Shown here piece after piece: positions 32,776-42,689 of a stretch of 64,000 nucleotides of DNA. The DNA comes from Pararhizobium capsulatum DSM 1112 (GTDB lineage Bacteria; Pseudomonadota; Alphaproteobacteria; Rhizobiales; Rhizobiaceae). The translations under genes were made by a program, and so were the position numbers. Each line of letters begins with the position of its first letter. Positions within the stretch are counted from its first letter, which is position 1. The stretch covers positions 2,439,001-2,503,000 of the forward strand of contig NZ_JAUSVF010000001.1 of NCBI RefSeq assembly GCF_030814475.1, in the 5' to 3' direction. The notes under the pieces are model-generated. The model was not told the DNA's origin, searched no databases, and worked only from the letters and a program-made list of their open reading frames with translations.

Positions 32776-35700
32776 ATGGCCGAAGCGACGAAGCAAGATG
32801 TAGGGACGCAGGCAGGCGAGGGCGGTGATCCGCTGTTCGTGCATCTGCGGGTTCATTCCGCCTTTTCTCTTCTGGAGGGCGCGCTTCCCATCAAGAAGAT
32901 CATCGGCAAGGCTGTCTCCGATGGCCAGCCGGCGATCGGCATTGCCGATACCAATAATCTCTTTGCTGCGCTCGAATTCTCTCAGAAGGCCATGGACGAC
33001 GGTCTGCAGCCGTTGATCGGCTGTCAGCTGTCGATCGACATGGAGGATGAGGTTGATGGTGAGAAGCGCGGTCATGCGCAGCATCTGGCGAAGCTGCCAT
33101 CGATCGTGCTGATTGCATCCACCGATGCCGGATATGTTCGGCTCGTCGATATAGTCAGCCGCGCCTATCTCGATGGTGAGAGCGGGCAGGCGGTGCGCAT
33201 TGCTTTATCGTGGCTACGTGACGGCGGCACGGAGGGGTTGATCGCCTTGACTGGTGCTTCCGGTGGTCCGGTGGACATGGCGGTACGCTCGGGTCACGGC
33301 GCTCTTGCGGAGGCGCGATTGAAGACACTGGCGGCGCTGTTTGGCGATCGGCTCTATGTCGAGCTGCAGCGGCATGGGCGCTTCGATCGGCGCCACGAAG
33401 GTCGAATGATCGAGCTTGCCTATAAGATGGATTTGCCGCTGGTCGCGACCAACGAGCCTTTCTTTCCATCGCCTGCCGAATATGAGGCCCATGACGCATT
33501 GATGGCGGTGGCGCACAACGCCATGGTCTCCGACGACAGCCGGTTCCGACTGACACCCGATCACTATCTGAAAAGCCGCAAGGACATGGTGGCGCTGTTC
33601 AAGGATCTACCGGAAGCGCTCGAAAACTCTGTGGAGATCGCGCGCCGCTGCTCCTTCGTCCTGAAAACGCGAGGCCCTATTCTGCCGCGCTTCACCGGTG
33701 CGTCCGACGATCCGCAGGAAGCTGAGCGCGCCGAATCGCAGGAACTCCGGCGCCAGGCCCAGGAGGGCCTTGAGGAGCGTATGGAGAAGCTGGGCCTCTC
33801 CGCCGGCTATACCGAAAAGGACTATCGCGAGCGGCTGGATTTCGAGCTTGGCGTCATCGAACGCATGAAATTTCCGGGCTACTTCCTGATCGTTGCGGAC
33901 TTCATCAAATGGGCAAAGCAGCAGGATATCCCCGTTGGTCCGGGCCGCGGTTCCGGTGCGGGCTCGCTGGTCGCCTATGCACTGACGATTACCGACGTCG
34001 ACCCACTACGCTTCTCGTTGCTGTTCGAACGCTTCCTCAATCCTGAACGCGTTTCGATGCCCGACTTCGATATCGACTTCTGCCAGGATCGGCGCGAAGA
34101 GGTCATCCGCTACGTTCAGCGCAAATACGGCCGCGAGCAGGTGGCGCAGATCATCACCTTCGGTTCGCTTCAGGCACGCGCCGCGTTGCGCGACGTTGGT
34201 CGCGTGCTGGAAATGCCTTACGGCCAGGTCGACAAGATCTGCAAGCTCGTGCCGAACAACCCGGCCAACCCGACGCCTCTGTCGAAGGCGATCGAAGAGG
34301 AGCCGCGCTTCCAGGAAGAAGTCGACAAGGAGCCGGTTATCGGCCGCCTGCTCGATATCGCCCAGAAGATCGAAGGCCTTTACCGTCACGCGTCGACCCA
34401 CGCCGCCGGTATCGTGATCGGCGACCGTCCGCTGTCGCAGCTCGTGCCGATGTATCGCGACCCGCGCTCCGATATGCCGGTCACCCAGTTCAACATGAAG
34501 TGGGTGGAACAGGCCGGCCTCGTCAAGTTCGACTTCCTCGGCCTGAAGACACTGACAGTACTGAAGACCGCCGTGGACTTTATCGCCAAGCGCGATATCA
34601 CCGTTGCGCTCGAGGCTTTGCCGCTCGACGATGAAAAGACCTACGAGATGCTGTCGAATGGCGACACGGTCGGCGTGTTCCAGGTGGAAAGCGCCGGGAT
34701 GCGCAAGGCGCTGATCGGCATGCGACCGGACTGCATCGAGGATATCATCGCCCTCGTGGCGCTTTATCGACCGGGTCCCATGGAGAACATCCCGGTCTAC
34801 AACGCCCGCAAGCATGGCGAGGAAGAGATCGAATCGATCCATCCGACGATCGATTATCTGCTCAAGGAAACGCAGGGCGTTATTGTCTATCAGGAACAGG
34901 TGATGCAGATCGCCCAGGTTCTTTCAGGCTATTCGCTCGGAGAGGCCGATCTTCTGCGCCGCGCCATGGGTAAGAAGATCAAAGAGGAAATGGATAAGCA
35001 GCGGGCCCGCTTCGTCGATGGCGCGGTTGCCAACGGCGTCTCGAAGCCACAGGCCGATATGATCTTCGATCTCCTGGCGAAGTTCGCAAACTACGGCTTC
35101 AACAAGAGCCACGCGGCAGCCTATGCCATTGTGTCCTATCAGACCGCCTATCTGAAGGCGCATTATCCCGTCGAGTTCCTGGCAGCGTCGATGACGCTCG
35201 ATATGTCGAACACCGACAAGATCAACGATTTCCGGCAGGACGCCGCCCGGCTGGGAATCAAGGTCATTCCGCCATCGGTGCAGACATCGTTCAGGCGCTT
35301 CGAGACCGGCGACAACTGCATCTACTACTCATTGGCGGCCATCAAGGGCGTCGGTGAAGCTGCAGTCGATCATATCGTTGCCGTGCGTGGCGATGCACCT
35401 TTCGAAAGCCTTGAGGACTTCTGCCTGCGGATTGATCCGAAGCTTTTGAACCGCCGCGTCTTCGAAAGCCTGATTTGTGCCGGTGCTTTCGATTGTTTCG
35501 GCTACGATCGTGCTGAACTGGTTGGTGGGATGGACCGAATTCTCGGTCTTGCGCAGCGTGCCCAGGAAAACAAGGTCAGCGGCCAGAGCGACATGTTCGG
35601 TGCGGGCTTTGCGACAGGGCCTGAAAAGCTGGCCTTGCCAGCCTATTCACCTTGGCTCGCGTCGGAGAAGCTGCACCGCGAGTTCCAGGTTCTGGGTTTC

Positions 35701-36279
35701 TATCTCTCGGCTCACCCGCTCGACACCTATAACGAGTTGCTCGCAAAGATCAGGGTACAGACCTTTGGTGATTTCGCAGCCTCGGTAAAAAAAGGTGCGA
35801 CAGCCGGCCGTCTCGCCGGTACGGTCACGTCCAAGCAGGAGCGCAAGACCCGCACAGGCAACAAGATGGGCATCATCGCCTTTTCGGATTCCTCCGGGCA
35901 GTTCGAAGCCGTGCTGTTTTCCGAGGCGCTCAATCAGTACCGAGACCTGCTGGAAGCGGGCAAATCACTCGTCATGACCGTGCAGGCGGAAGAGCGGCCG
36001 GAAGGTATCGGCTTGCGCATCCAGACGCTGCAATCACTGGAAGAACGCTCTCTACAGATGCAGAAGGCGCTGCGCGTCTATGTGCGTGACAGCGGCCCTC
36101 TGCGATCGGTTGCGACCCACCTCAACACCAAGGGCGACGGACTCGTATCGTTCGTTGTCATCAAGGACAATGGCCAGCGGGAGATTGAGGTCGAGCTCAA
36201 CGAGCGGTATCGGATTTCGGCGGAAATTGCCGCCGCCATGCGCGGAACGCCCGGTGTCATAGACGTCGAACTCGTCTGA
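32776..36279 (+). CDS. dnaE: DNA polymerase III alpha subunit (DnaE1)
   Basis: DnaE is the replicative polymerase subunit. The 1167-aa protein starts with the PHP domain (FVHLRVHSAFSLLEGALPIKKI). The polymerase core has GPGRGSGAGSLVAYAL and the catalytic acidic motif PDFDIDFCQDRREEVIRYV. A helix-hairpin-helix region follows (AAIKGVGEAAVDHIV), then an OB fold (GRLAGTVTSKQERKT). Length and N-terminus fit DnaE1, not the mutagenic DnaE2 of imu operons. In relatives it follows lolCD; here the upstream side is BMC and IS remnants, showing a rearranged border. Confidence 0.97.
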   Translation: MAEATKQDVGTQAGEGGDPLFVHLRVHSAFSLLEGALPIKKIIGKAVSDGQPAIGIADTNNLFAALEFSQKAMDDGLQPLIGCQLSIDMEDEVDGEKRGHAQHLAKLPSIVLIASTDAGYVRLVDIVSRAYLDGESGQAVRIALSWLRDGGTEGLIALTGASGGPVDMAVRSGHGALAEARLKTLAALFGDRLYVELQRHGRFDRRHEGRMIELAYKMDLPLVATNEPFFPSPAEYEAHDALMAVAHNAMVSDDSRFRLTPDHYLKSRKDMVALFKDLPEALENSVEIARRCSFVLKTRGPILPRFTGASDDPQEAERAESQELRRQAQEGLEERMEKLGLSAGYTEKDYRERLDFELGVIERMKFPGYFLIVADFIKWAKQQDIPVGPGRGSGAGSLVAYALTITDVDPLRFSLLFERFLNPERVSMPDFDIDFCQDRREEVIRYVQRKYGREQVAQIITFGSLQARAALRDVGRVLEMPYGQVDKICKLVPNNPANPTPLSKAIEEEPRFQEEVDKEPVIGRLLDIAQKIEGLYRHASTHAAGIVIGDRPLSQLVPMYRDPRSDMPVTQFNMKWVEQAGLVKFDFLGLKTLTVLKTAVDFIAKRDITVALEALPLDDEKTYEMLSNGDTVGVFQVESAGMRKALIGMRPDCIEDIIALVALYRPGPMENIPVYNARKHGEEEIESIHPTIDYLLKETQGVIVYQEQVMQIAQVLSGYSLGEADLLRRAMGKKIKEEMDKQRARFVDGAVANGVSKPQADMIFDLLAKFANYGFNKSHAAAYAIVSYQTAYLKAHYPVEFLAASMTLDMSNTDKINDFRQDAARLGIKVIPPSVQTSFRRFETGDNCIYYSLAAIKGVGEAAVDHIVAVRGDAPFESLEDFCLRIDPKLLNRRVFESLICAGAFDCFGYDRAELVGGMDRILGLAQRAQENKVSGQSDMFGAGFATGPEKLALPAYSPWLASEKLHREFQVLGFYLSAHPLDTYNELLAKIRVQTFGDFAASVKKGATAGRLAGTVTSKQERKTRTGNKMGIIAFSDSSGQFEAVLFSEALNQYRDLLEAGKSLVMTVQAEERPEGIGLRIQTLQSLEERSLQMQKALRVYVRDSGPLRSVATHLNTKGDGLVSFVVIKDNGQREIEVELNERYRISAEIAAAMRGTPGVIDVELV

Positions 36280-36299
36280 TCACGAATCCAGGGACGGTC

Positions 36300-37562
36300 T
36301 CAGCCCTTGGGGCCTGCATACGTAATTGTGACGAAATCCGTGCCCTTTCCGGTTTCCTGACCAAGGCCATTATCCGTTATGGTCAGAGATGAACCGTCAG
36401 CGAGCATCTTCTCGATCTTCTGGCGCGTCTCTGCATTGAGGCTTAGTCGATCAAGTGTGCGTTCAGCAGCATTGAAGGCAAGCGAATCGCTGTCGTCCGT
36501 CAAACCAAGACGCGCCTTAATCGTCTTTGGAAGCGCGTTGTCGAGTGTGGTCGCAAACCAACTCCCGCCGCTTCCATTGTTGTCGGCGTCAGCTGCAGAA
36601 TGAAACTGGAAGAAATGTGTGCCCAATGCCGCATGCGGCTCGGCAATGGTGATCGGGGCTTCGAAGACCGGCGCGAAGTCCCGGCGAACGAGGATTTGGC
36701 CATTGGCAGGCGTTCCCCGGTTCGTTTTCTTGTAAAGCGTAGAAAGCAGTTCGGCGGTCACCCGTCCGTCCGGTGGAAGATTTTCGCTTTTCTGAAACGC
36801 CGCGATCGCCTCAACTGTTTGGGAGCCGGAAACGCCGTCGGGAAGGCCGGGATTGAAGCCGAGATCAATCAGAATGTTCTGTGCGTCCATCGTCGTTTCC
36901 CGCTGTCCACGCCAGGTGATCAGCATGCGAACAGGCGGCCCGGAAGGTAGTGCGCTTTCTGCCGGTTTGTCTGCCGGTTCGCCCATCGCGATCTCGACGG
37001 GTTGCGTAGACGAGGGCAGCTGCGAGCCTGTCGGCCGCAGCTCTACATCTGAAAGCAGTGGCGGCGCCTCAGCTTTGGGTTGGAAGAGAAACGCGTGGGA
37101 AACAGGCGTCGGCAGCACCTGCTTATCAGATATGAGGACATGCATGCCGTGTTCAGTCATTCCAAAAAGTGTCTTCGCAAAATCGTCGGGCATGCGCACG
37201 CAGCCATGGGAGGCCGGGTAGGGCGGCACCTGACCGGACGCATGAAGCGCGATACCGGACCACGTCAACCGCTGCATGAAGGGCATCGGTGCATCTGAAT
37301 AGATGTTGGAGCGATGATGGCGCGCCTTCTGCAGGATCGAGAAGATGCCTGTTGGCGTGGCGTGCCCCTTCTTGCCCGTGGAGACGTGTGACGTGGCGAC
37401 CACCGTGTCGCCGTCGTAGACGACGAGCGACTGCTGATCCTTGGAGACGATGATCTGCAGTGGGCGTTCTGTCGCACCGAGGACGTTTCCCGTGCCAAGT
37501 GCCGTACTGGCCGCAAGGGCAAGAGCAAGAAGACTGGACCGAAAGGCGATACGCTGAACCAT
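36300..37562 (-). CDS. L,D-transpeptidase (YkuD) with peptidoglycan-binding domain
   Basis: The enzyme forms 3-3 crosslinks in peptidoglycan or attaches proteins to it, acting in the periplasm. From ATG 37562 the 420-aa protein has an N-terminal signal sequence (FRSSLLALALAASTALG). The YkuD domain has catalytic residues in ALHASGQVPPYPASHGCVRMP. A PG_binding_1-like repeat follows (AQNILIDLGFNPGLPDGVSGSQTVEAIAAFQ), then a C-terminal region of unknown role. The frame is open to 37757, but the later ATG puts the signal peptide at the N-terminus. It converges with dnaE with a 20-base gap. Confidence 0.9.
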   Translation of the reverse strand: MVQRIAFRSSLLALALAASTALGTGNVLGATERPLQIIVSKDQQSLVVYDGDTVVATSHVSTGKKGHATPTGIFSILQKARHHRSNIYSDAPMPFMQRLTWSGIALHASGQVPPYPASHGCVRMPDDFAKTLFGMTEHGMHVLISDKQVLPTPVSHAFLFQPKAEAPPLLSDVELRPTGSQLPSSTQPVEIAMGEPADKPAESALPSGPPVRMLITWRGQRETTMDAQNILIDLGFNPGLPDGVSGSQTVEAIAAFQKSENLPPDGRVTAELLSTLYKKTNRGTPANGQILVRRDFAPVFEAPITIAEPHAALGTHFFQFHSAADADNNGSGGSWFATTLDNALPKTIKARLGLTDDSDSLAFNAAERTLDRLSLNAETRQKIEKMLADGSSLTITDNGLGQETGKGTDFVTITYAGPKG

Positions 37563-37822
37563 GACGACATCCGGAGCTACTAAAGTCCGCGCGCCGGTTC
37601 GTGCGGCTTCATGCGCGGCAAATACAAACGTCCGGTTTCGTCCTCGCGCGTCCCGCCAAGGCATGAACCAGATGAAAGGCCAGCCTAGACAAAGGGATTT
37701 AACGAAGTTTTGCGGGAGTTGGCAATCTTGAGCCATCCACTTTGCAAGCGCGTTCAAATTTCCGTGTAAAGCTGCTACGCCGGAGAAGACTTGCAGTCGC
37801 TGGCGGTCGGTTTATGGGGCAT

Positions 37823-39115
37823 TTAGCGATCCCGCCGACCCTTTCCGAAGGTGTAGCCCGTCTCGACGCTGGCTTTCCCGAACTTGTCCCGCAGGATGTT
37901 CATCGCTGCCTCGGCTGCCGCTCTTCGACTGGCGTTGCGATCGACCAGATCCGGGGGATCTGCCAGCGCCGGATCGCCGAGATCGCTGACGCCGATACCG
38001 ATCAGCCGGAACTTGGTTCCATCCGTTTCCCGGTCCAGCAGCTGCATACCGGTCTGAAAAATCCTGTCGGCAAGCTGGGTCGGGTCCTCCAGACGGCGAT
38101 TGCGGGTCCGGGTCTTGAAGTCCGCGGTTTTCAATTTGAGGACAACTGTCTGGCCGGCAATTTCTGATTTGCGCAAGCGCGCGCTGACCTTCTCGCTGAG
38201 ACGGCGCAGGTGGACGATGAGCTGGTCATAGTCGCAGAGGTCATCGTTGAAGGTCGTCTCAGCGGAAACGCTCTTTGCTTCGCCGTTGATCTCCACCTGT
38301 CGGTCATCCTTTCCGCGCGAAAGCCGGAAGAGACGCTGTCCCATGGTGCCATAGCGCCGCATCAGATCGGCTTCCTCCATGGTTTGGAGCTGGCCTATGG
38401 TGCGAATGCCGTCACGCTCCAGCGTCGTCGCAAAGGCTTTGCCGACGCCCCAGATGAGCGTTACCGGCTTTTCGCTGAGAAAGCTCAGGGCTTCCTCCTC
38501 GCCGATCACCGAAAAACCACGGGGCTTCTGCAGGTCGGATGCGACCTTGGCGAGGAACTTGCAATAGGAAAGACCCACGGAAACAGTGATGCCGATCTCG
38601 TTCTCGATGCGACGGGCGAAGCGTGCCAGCGTCAAGGCTGCCGCCGCGTGATGTAGCCGCTCGGTACCCTTAAGCTCCAGAAAGGCTTCATCGATCGACA
38701 GCGGCTGCACGAGAGGTGTCAGTTCCTGCATCAACGTCCTCACCTGACGGCCGACGGTGACATACTTCTCCATGTTTGGTTTGATGACGATCGCTTGGGG
38801 ACAGGCTTCCAAGGCCTTGAACATCGGCATGGCCGAGCGCACCCCATGGATACGAGCGATGTAGCAAGCCGTTGAAACCACTCCGCGCTTGCCTCCGCCG
38901 ATGATCACGGGCTTGTCGGCAAGCTCGGGATTGTCTCGCTTTTCAATGGAGGCGTAGAAGGCGTCACAATCGATATGCGCGAGCGTCAGTTTGTTCAGTT
39001 CCGGATGGCGGAGCAAACGCGGGCTGCCGCAGGCGCGGCAACGCCTGTTATCGGCCGCCTGTTCGCTGAGGCAGTCGCGGCAAAAACCGGAGGCGGAGGG
39101 ATGATGATCGACCAT
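37823..39115 (-). CDS. dinB: DNA polymerase IV (Y-family) with N-terminal zinc-finger-like extension
   Basis: DinB is a translesion polymerase of the SOS response. The core starts [30 protein letters not shown], with catalytic [16 protein letters not shown] and the HhH segment [20 protein letters not shown]. Before the core there are about 40 residues with CRDC and CRAC pairs that could bind zinc, a feature of one group of rhizobial DinB proteins. I set the start at ATG 39115 (430 aa) because the LexA box covers 39122-39136. A TTG at 39127 would lie inside that box. Confidence 0.93.
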   Translation of the reverse strand: MVDHHPSASGFCRDCLSEQAADNRRCRACGSPRLLRHPELNKLTLAHIDCDAFYASIEKRDNPELADKPVIIGGGKRGVVSTACYIARIHGVRSAMPMFKALEACPQAIVIKPNMEKYVTVGRQVRTLMQELTPLVQPLSIDEAFLELKGTERLHHAAAALTLARFARRIENEIGITVSVGLSYCKFLAKVASDLQKPRGFSVIGEEEALSFLSEKPVTLIWGVGKAFATTLERDGIRTIGQLQTMEEADLMRRYGTMGQRLFRLSRGKDDRQVEINGEAKSVSAETTFNDDLCDYDQLIVHLRRLSEKVSARLRKSEIAGQTVVLKLKTADFKTRTRNRRLEDPTQLADRIFQTGMQLLDRETDGTKFRLIGIGVSDLGDPALADPPDLVDRNASRRAAAEAAMNILRDKFGKASVETGYTFGKGRRDR

Positions 39116-39121
39116 GGCTCG

Positions 39122-39136
39122 GAACAAAACTTGAAC
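39122..39136 (-). promoter_or_regulatory. LexA (SOS) box at dinB
   Basis: GAACAAAACTTGAAC matches GAAC-N7-GAAC exactly and lies six bases upstream of the dinB ATG. LexA bound here would cover the start of the gene. The leader must be very short or the promoter must overlap the box. Confidence 0.85.
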
Positions 39137-39216
39137 ATCGCTACCCTACTGCAAAATTCCGCAATCCGAAATGGGGCGGGGCGCGCCGTCCAAGATGTTC
39201 TTGGAGCAAGCAGATG

Positions 39217-39345
39217 TAGAGTGTTCCGCTTCTGGTTCTCTAGAGGATGTCTGGTTCAGATTGAACCAGACATCCTCTAAATTCTTTTGTTTCCGGTTGT
39301 CTTTTCGGGAAAACCGGTTTCCATTTTCCCCTGATAAACTCTAGC
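39217..39345. repeat. Rhizobial intergenic palindromic repeat with an 18-bp perfect hairpin
   Basis: TAGAGGATGTCTGGTTCA (39241-39258) and its exact reverse complement (39262-39279) are separated by GAT, making an 18-bp hairpin. To the right, CCGGTT and GAAAACCGGTTTCCATTTT form a further inverted repeat ending near ACTCTAG. The AAACCGGTTTCC...CTCTAG pattern is familiar from the mosaic intergenic repeats (RIME-like) of rhizobial genomes. It sits between the HAD gene end and the dinB promoter. Confidence 0.75.
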
Positions 39346-40003
39346 GACGATCAGAATTTGTCTCGCCGAAGAAATGCTTGCGGATGAGAACCTCGGCTTC
39401 GTCCCAGCTTTCGGCGAGCAATACACCATCTCCGGCGGGAGGCGCCATGCGCCGGAAGCCCTCATTAGCCATGAGATGGATCAGCAGGCAGTCGGGGACG
39501 CTGTCCCGCACGGAATGAAGGTTGCGGGCGATATCGTCGAGGAAGGCTGTGGGGACAGGTGCCTGGGCCGTTAGCTGTCGGATCACCGGTCCCTTGGCGT
39601 CTTCTGTCGCCAAGAGCGGATAATGGAGGTCATGGCGATCAAGCAAGGCGCGGCGAATAGCTGTATGCCGCGGCGGCATTGCGGTTAGGAAGATGAGGTC
39701 TGCGTCGCGCGCGAGCGATTCCAGCGTTTCGACTGCGCGGGGCGCCGGGACTTGCCATGATTCCTGTACAAGAAAAAAGGCCTCAAGCAGGGCTTTCACA
39801 TCGCCTTCTGCGACCGGCTCTCCTGTATTCTCAAGCACGACATTGCCGGTGAGGCGGAAGGAGCGCGGAAGAAGGTCATGTCCTTGTGATCGCAGGAAGT
39901 CTCGGAACGGCGTGACGAATTCCAGCACCACTTCGTCGATATCACAAACGATGAGCGGGCGGCCTGTCAGCTTTATATCATCGAAGTCGGGCATTCCCGC
40001 CAT
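39341..40003 (-). CDS. HAD-superfamily hydrolase-like protein
   Basis: The protein of about 220 aa has LIVCDIDEVVLEFVTPF near residue 17, with Asp-x-Asp as in HAD motif I. LIFLTAMPPRHTAIRRALL serves as motif II, and PTAFLDDIARNLHSV fits motif III/IV. Such proteins are phosphatases; the substrate is unknown. ATG 40003 or 39994 is the likely start; the frame open to 40081 overlaps the DUF3572 gene. It follows that gene by two bases and is probably co-transcribed with it. Confidence 0.8.
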   Translation of the reverse strand: MAGMPDFDDIKLTGRPLIVCDIDEVVLEFVTPFRDFLRSQGHDLLPRSFRLTGNVVLENTGEPVAEGDVKALLEAFFLVQESWQVPAPRAVETLESLARDADLIFLTAMPPRHTAIRRALLDRHDLHYPLLATEDAKGPVIRQLTAQAPVPTAFLDDIARNLHSVRDSVPDCLLIHLMANEGFRRMAPPAGDGVLLAESWDEAEVLIRKHFFGETNSDRR

Positions 40004-40005
40004 GG

Positions 40006-40269
40006 TCAATAGTCCGCGGGGCCGGAGAGAGCGGCATGAGCGCGCACGACCTCCTCTGGTTTCATGCCCGTCGCCTCGCAAAAGGCGAGTAGCGTCGGCT
40101 CGTGTTGCATTAGGAAGTCGACCAGCCCGGCCAGGAAGCCCGGGTCGTTCATGGCGTGACGCAGCGACGATGGTTCTGTTCCGGTCAAGGCCATGAAACG
40201 CCCCATAAGCTCTGGTTCACCCGCAAGCCAGCCGAGAATGGCGATCGGAACTTCGTCTGGTGACGTCAT
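40006..40269 (-). CDS. DUF3572 family protein
   Basis: This is a small soluble protein of 87 aa (VPIAILGWLAGEPELMGRFMALTGTEPSSLR...GFLAGLVDFLMQHEPTLLAFC). It matches a conserved alphaproteobacterial family of unknown function known as DUF3572. It is divergent from divK and placed directly before the HAD-type gene on the same strand. Confidence 0.8.
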   Translation of the reverse strand: MTSPDEVPIAILGWLAGEPELMGRFMALTGTEPSSLRHAMNDPGFLAGLVDFLMQHEPTLLAFCEATGMKPEEVVRAHAALSGPADY

Positions 40270-40430
40270 GGATTATATCCTTTCTGGGTGCCCGCGTTTT
40301 TCCAACGAATATTTCCGCTTTTTCAACCAAATAGCGTTACAGTGCCAATCTGGCCAAGGTGAAAACGGCAGCGCGGCACCTTATATACATAAGATGGTGC
40401 GCAGCCCGGAATGCGTGACAAGGGATACCA

Positions 40431-40802
40431 ATGCCCAAACAGGTTATGATTGTCGAAGACAACGAGCTGAACATGAAGCTCTTTCGCGACCTTATCGAGG
40501 CCACTGGATATACCACAATCCAGACCCGGAACGGCATGGAGGCTCTCGAGCTTGCGCGCAAGCACCGGCCCGACCTTATTCTCATGGACATTCAGTTGCC
40601 CGAAGTCTCCGGGCTCGAGGTGACCAAGTGGCTGAAGGAAGACGACGAATTGCACGTCATTCCAGTCATTGCGGTCACCGCCTTTGCCATGAAGGGCGAC
40701 GAGGAGCGCATCCGTCAGGGTGGCTGCGAAGCCTATGTTTCCAAGCCGATTTCCGTTCCAAAATTTATTGATACCATCAAGACTTATCTGGGCGACGCAT
40801 GA
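40431..40802 (+). CDS. divK: Response regulator DivK
   Basis: DivK is a single-domain receiver that controls cell-cycle kinases (DivJ, PleC, DivL) in alphaproteobacteria. The 123-aa protein has acidic residues in [21 protein letters not shown], the phospho-acceptor Asp in [13 protein letters not shown] and the conserved Lys in AYVSKPISV. There is no output domain. It is followed by pleD, the partner usually encoded beside it. Confidence 0.95.
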   Translation: MPKQVMIVEDNELNMKLFRDLIEATGYTTIQTRNGMEALELARKHRPDLILMDIQLPEVSGLEVTKWLKEDDELHVIPVIAVTAFAMKGDEERIRQGGCEAYVSKPISVPKFIDTIKTYLGDA

Positions 40803-40875
40803 TGTGTTCGTCAGTGCGGCCGGGCGACAGCCCTGGCTACGCACCGGCAATCCGGAGAACTGACAGGAAGTTGAT

Positions 40876-42243
40876 ATGACTGCGCGCATCCTTGTCGTTG
40901 ACGATATCCCCGCAAATGTGAAGCTGCTGGAAGCACGGCTGCTGGCGGAATATTTTGATGTCCTCACGGCAAAGGATGGCTATGAGGCGCTGGGGATCTG
41001 CGAGAACCAACCGGTCGATCTCGTGTTGCTTGACATCATGATGCCGGGCATCGACGGCTTCGAAGTCTGCGAGCGCCTGAAGGCAAACAGCCGGACGGCC
41101 CATATCCCGGTGGTCATGGTAACGGCGCTGGACCAGCCTTCCGACCGTGTCCGCGGCCTGAAGGCGGGGGCCGATGATTTTTTGACCAAGCCAGTCAATG
41201 ATCTCCAGCTCATGTCACGTGTCAAAAGCCTTGTGCGGTTGAAGAACGTTAGCGATGAACTACGTTTGCGAGCTGAAACGGCGCAGAGCGTCGGTTTGCA
41301 GGACTTGAACCGGAGCGATCGTCCGGACGAGCTTGGCAACGTGCTGCTGGTCGACGGCCGGGCAGGGTCCCAGGATCGGCTGATCAGAGCCTTGAAGCCG
41401 ATTGCAGAGGTCGTTGCGATGTCTGACCCTCAGGCGGCCCTTTTCGAGGCCGCGGAGCGCAGCTTCGATCTCGTCATCGTCAACAGTAATTTCGATGATT
41501 ACGATCCGCTGCGTCTGTGTTCGCAGCTTCGCTCGCTGGAGCGTACCCGATATATCCCGGTCCTCCTGATTGCCGAGCAGGGGCACGATGAAATGGTTGT
41601 TCGTGCGCTCGATCTTGGCGTCACGGACTATCTGGTGCGTCCGGTCGACCCCAACGAGCTCGTGGCACGCAGCCTCACGCAAATTCGCCGCAAGCACTAC
41701 AATGACCGTTTGCGATCCAGCGTTCGCCAGACGATCGAGCTGGCCGTGACAGACGGGCTGACGGGGCTGCACAATCGCCGCTATCTCGACAACCATCTGA
41801 AAGTGCTGATCGAGCGCGCGATGGCGCGAGGTCGCCCACTTTCGGTTTGCATTACGGATATCGACCGGTTCAAGAGCGTCAACGACACTTACGGTCATGA
41901 TGCCGGGGACGATGTACTGCGAGAGTTTGCTCGTCGCGTGCGTGCAACGGTACGGGGTGCCGATCTTGCCTGCCGTTACGGGGGCGAGGAATTTGTCGTC
42001 GTCATGCCGGATACGACCGCTGAAATGGCTGCAGTGATTGCCGAACGACTTCGCGGCATTGTTGAAGGCCAGCCGTTTGCATTGAGCGAGTCGTCGGCTG
42101 CCTTGAGCATTACGGCGTCGCTCGGTATTGCGACGCTGAGCCTTGCAGGCGATACGCCGGAAACGTTGCTGAAGAGAGCCGACACTGCGCTATATCAAGC
42201 CAAGAGCAACGGCAGAAATCGGGTCGTGGCCGCAGCTGCTTGA
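40876..42243 (+). CDS. pleD: Diguanylate cyclase response regulator PleD
   Basis: PleD makes cyclic di-GMP and drives polar development. The 455-aa protein has a first receiver with the phospho-acceptor in VLLDIMMPGIDGFEVC. A second receiver has Asn instead of Asp (LVIVNSNFDDYDPLRLC), so it serves as an adaptor. A GGDEF domain follows with active site RYGGEEFVVVMPDT and inhibitory site RGAD just before it. The layout matches Caulobacter PleD. It lies 73 bases after divK. Confidence 0.96.
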   Translation: MTARILVVDDIPANVKLLEARLLAEYFDVLTAKDGYEALGICENQPVDLVLLDIMMPGIDGFEVCERLKANSRTAHIPVVMVTALDQPSDRVRGLKAGADDFLTKPVNDLQLMSRVKSLVRLKNVSDELRLRAETAQSVGLQDLNRSDRPDELGNVLLVDGRAGSQDRLIRALKPIAEVVAMSDPQAALFEAAERSFDLVIVNSNFDDYDPLRLCSQLRSLERTRYIPVLLIAEQGHDEMVVRALDLGVTDYLVRPVDPNELVARSLTQIRRKHYNDRLRSSVRQTIELAVTDGLTGLHNRRYLDNHLKVLIERAMARGRPLSVCITDIDRFKSVNDTYGHDAGDDVLREFARRVRATVRGADLACRYGGEEFVVVMPDTTAEMAAVIAERLRGIVEGQPFALSESSAALSITASLGIATLSLAGDTPETLLKRADTALYQAKSNGRNRVVAAAA

Positions 42244-42685
42244 GCAAGCGCGACGCTCGTTCGCAGACATTTGCAGCTAGTTTTCCACAGTAATCGGCGA
42301 GAGACCGACGAAACGTGCGGTTTCTCGGTCGGGTGGCCATTCTGCAAATATATTCGCAAGTTTATGACGGCGGAATTTGCGCTGGCACAAACGGGTAGCA
42401 GTCTTTGAAAAATTCGATAAAATTAATATATTGCAAAGACTTGAATGGAAATCTTTACGTGGAAGCCGACGTATAGAGTTCCATTGCCGCAAGTCTATGA
42501 ATTTATTATGAACATCTGATATTTTCAGTGCATGCCGTTGCATTTATTGACCCGTTCCCAGCGTACTACTTCCTTCGGTTGCATGAATTAACCATTCGGG
42601 TCGTCCAACTATTGTTGAGGTTAAGAATTCATTGATTTTTTTTTCGTTTCAGGCAATTCTCATATGTAAGGGAGAATATTACTCT
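42244..42685. other. AT-rich intergenic region between pleD and the small RNA
   Basis: I see no gene. The stretch is AT-rich with several T-runs. TTAACCAT, a half-site form of the CtrA consensus, occurs near 42587. The right part should contain the promoter of the small RNA, but no clear -35/-10 pair can be fixed. Confidence 0.5.
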
Positions 42686-42689
42686 CACA

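Noticed and set aside
34006..34842. Minus-strand open frame inside dnaE
   Set aside because: It is fully inside an unambiguous polymerase gene and shows only His/Asp/Arg-rich shadow composition.
32776..36279. dnaE considered as the LexA-controlled mutagenic dnaE2, because an SOS box lies upstream
   Set aside because: The length, PHP start and core motifs fit DnaE1. The box serves the 28-aa peptide, and imuA/imuB are absent.
42277..42543. 88-codon minus-strand frame downstream of pleD
   Set aside because: It is an AT-rich intergenic stretch without a ribosome site or family similarity.
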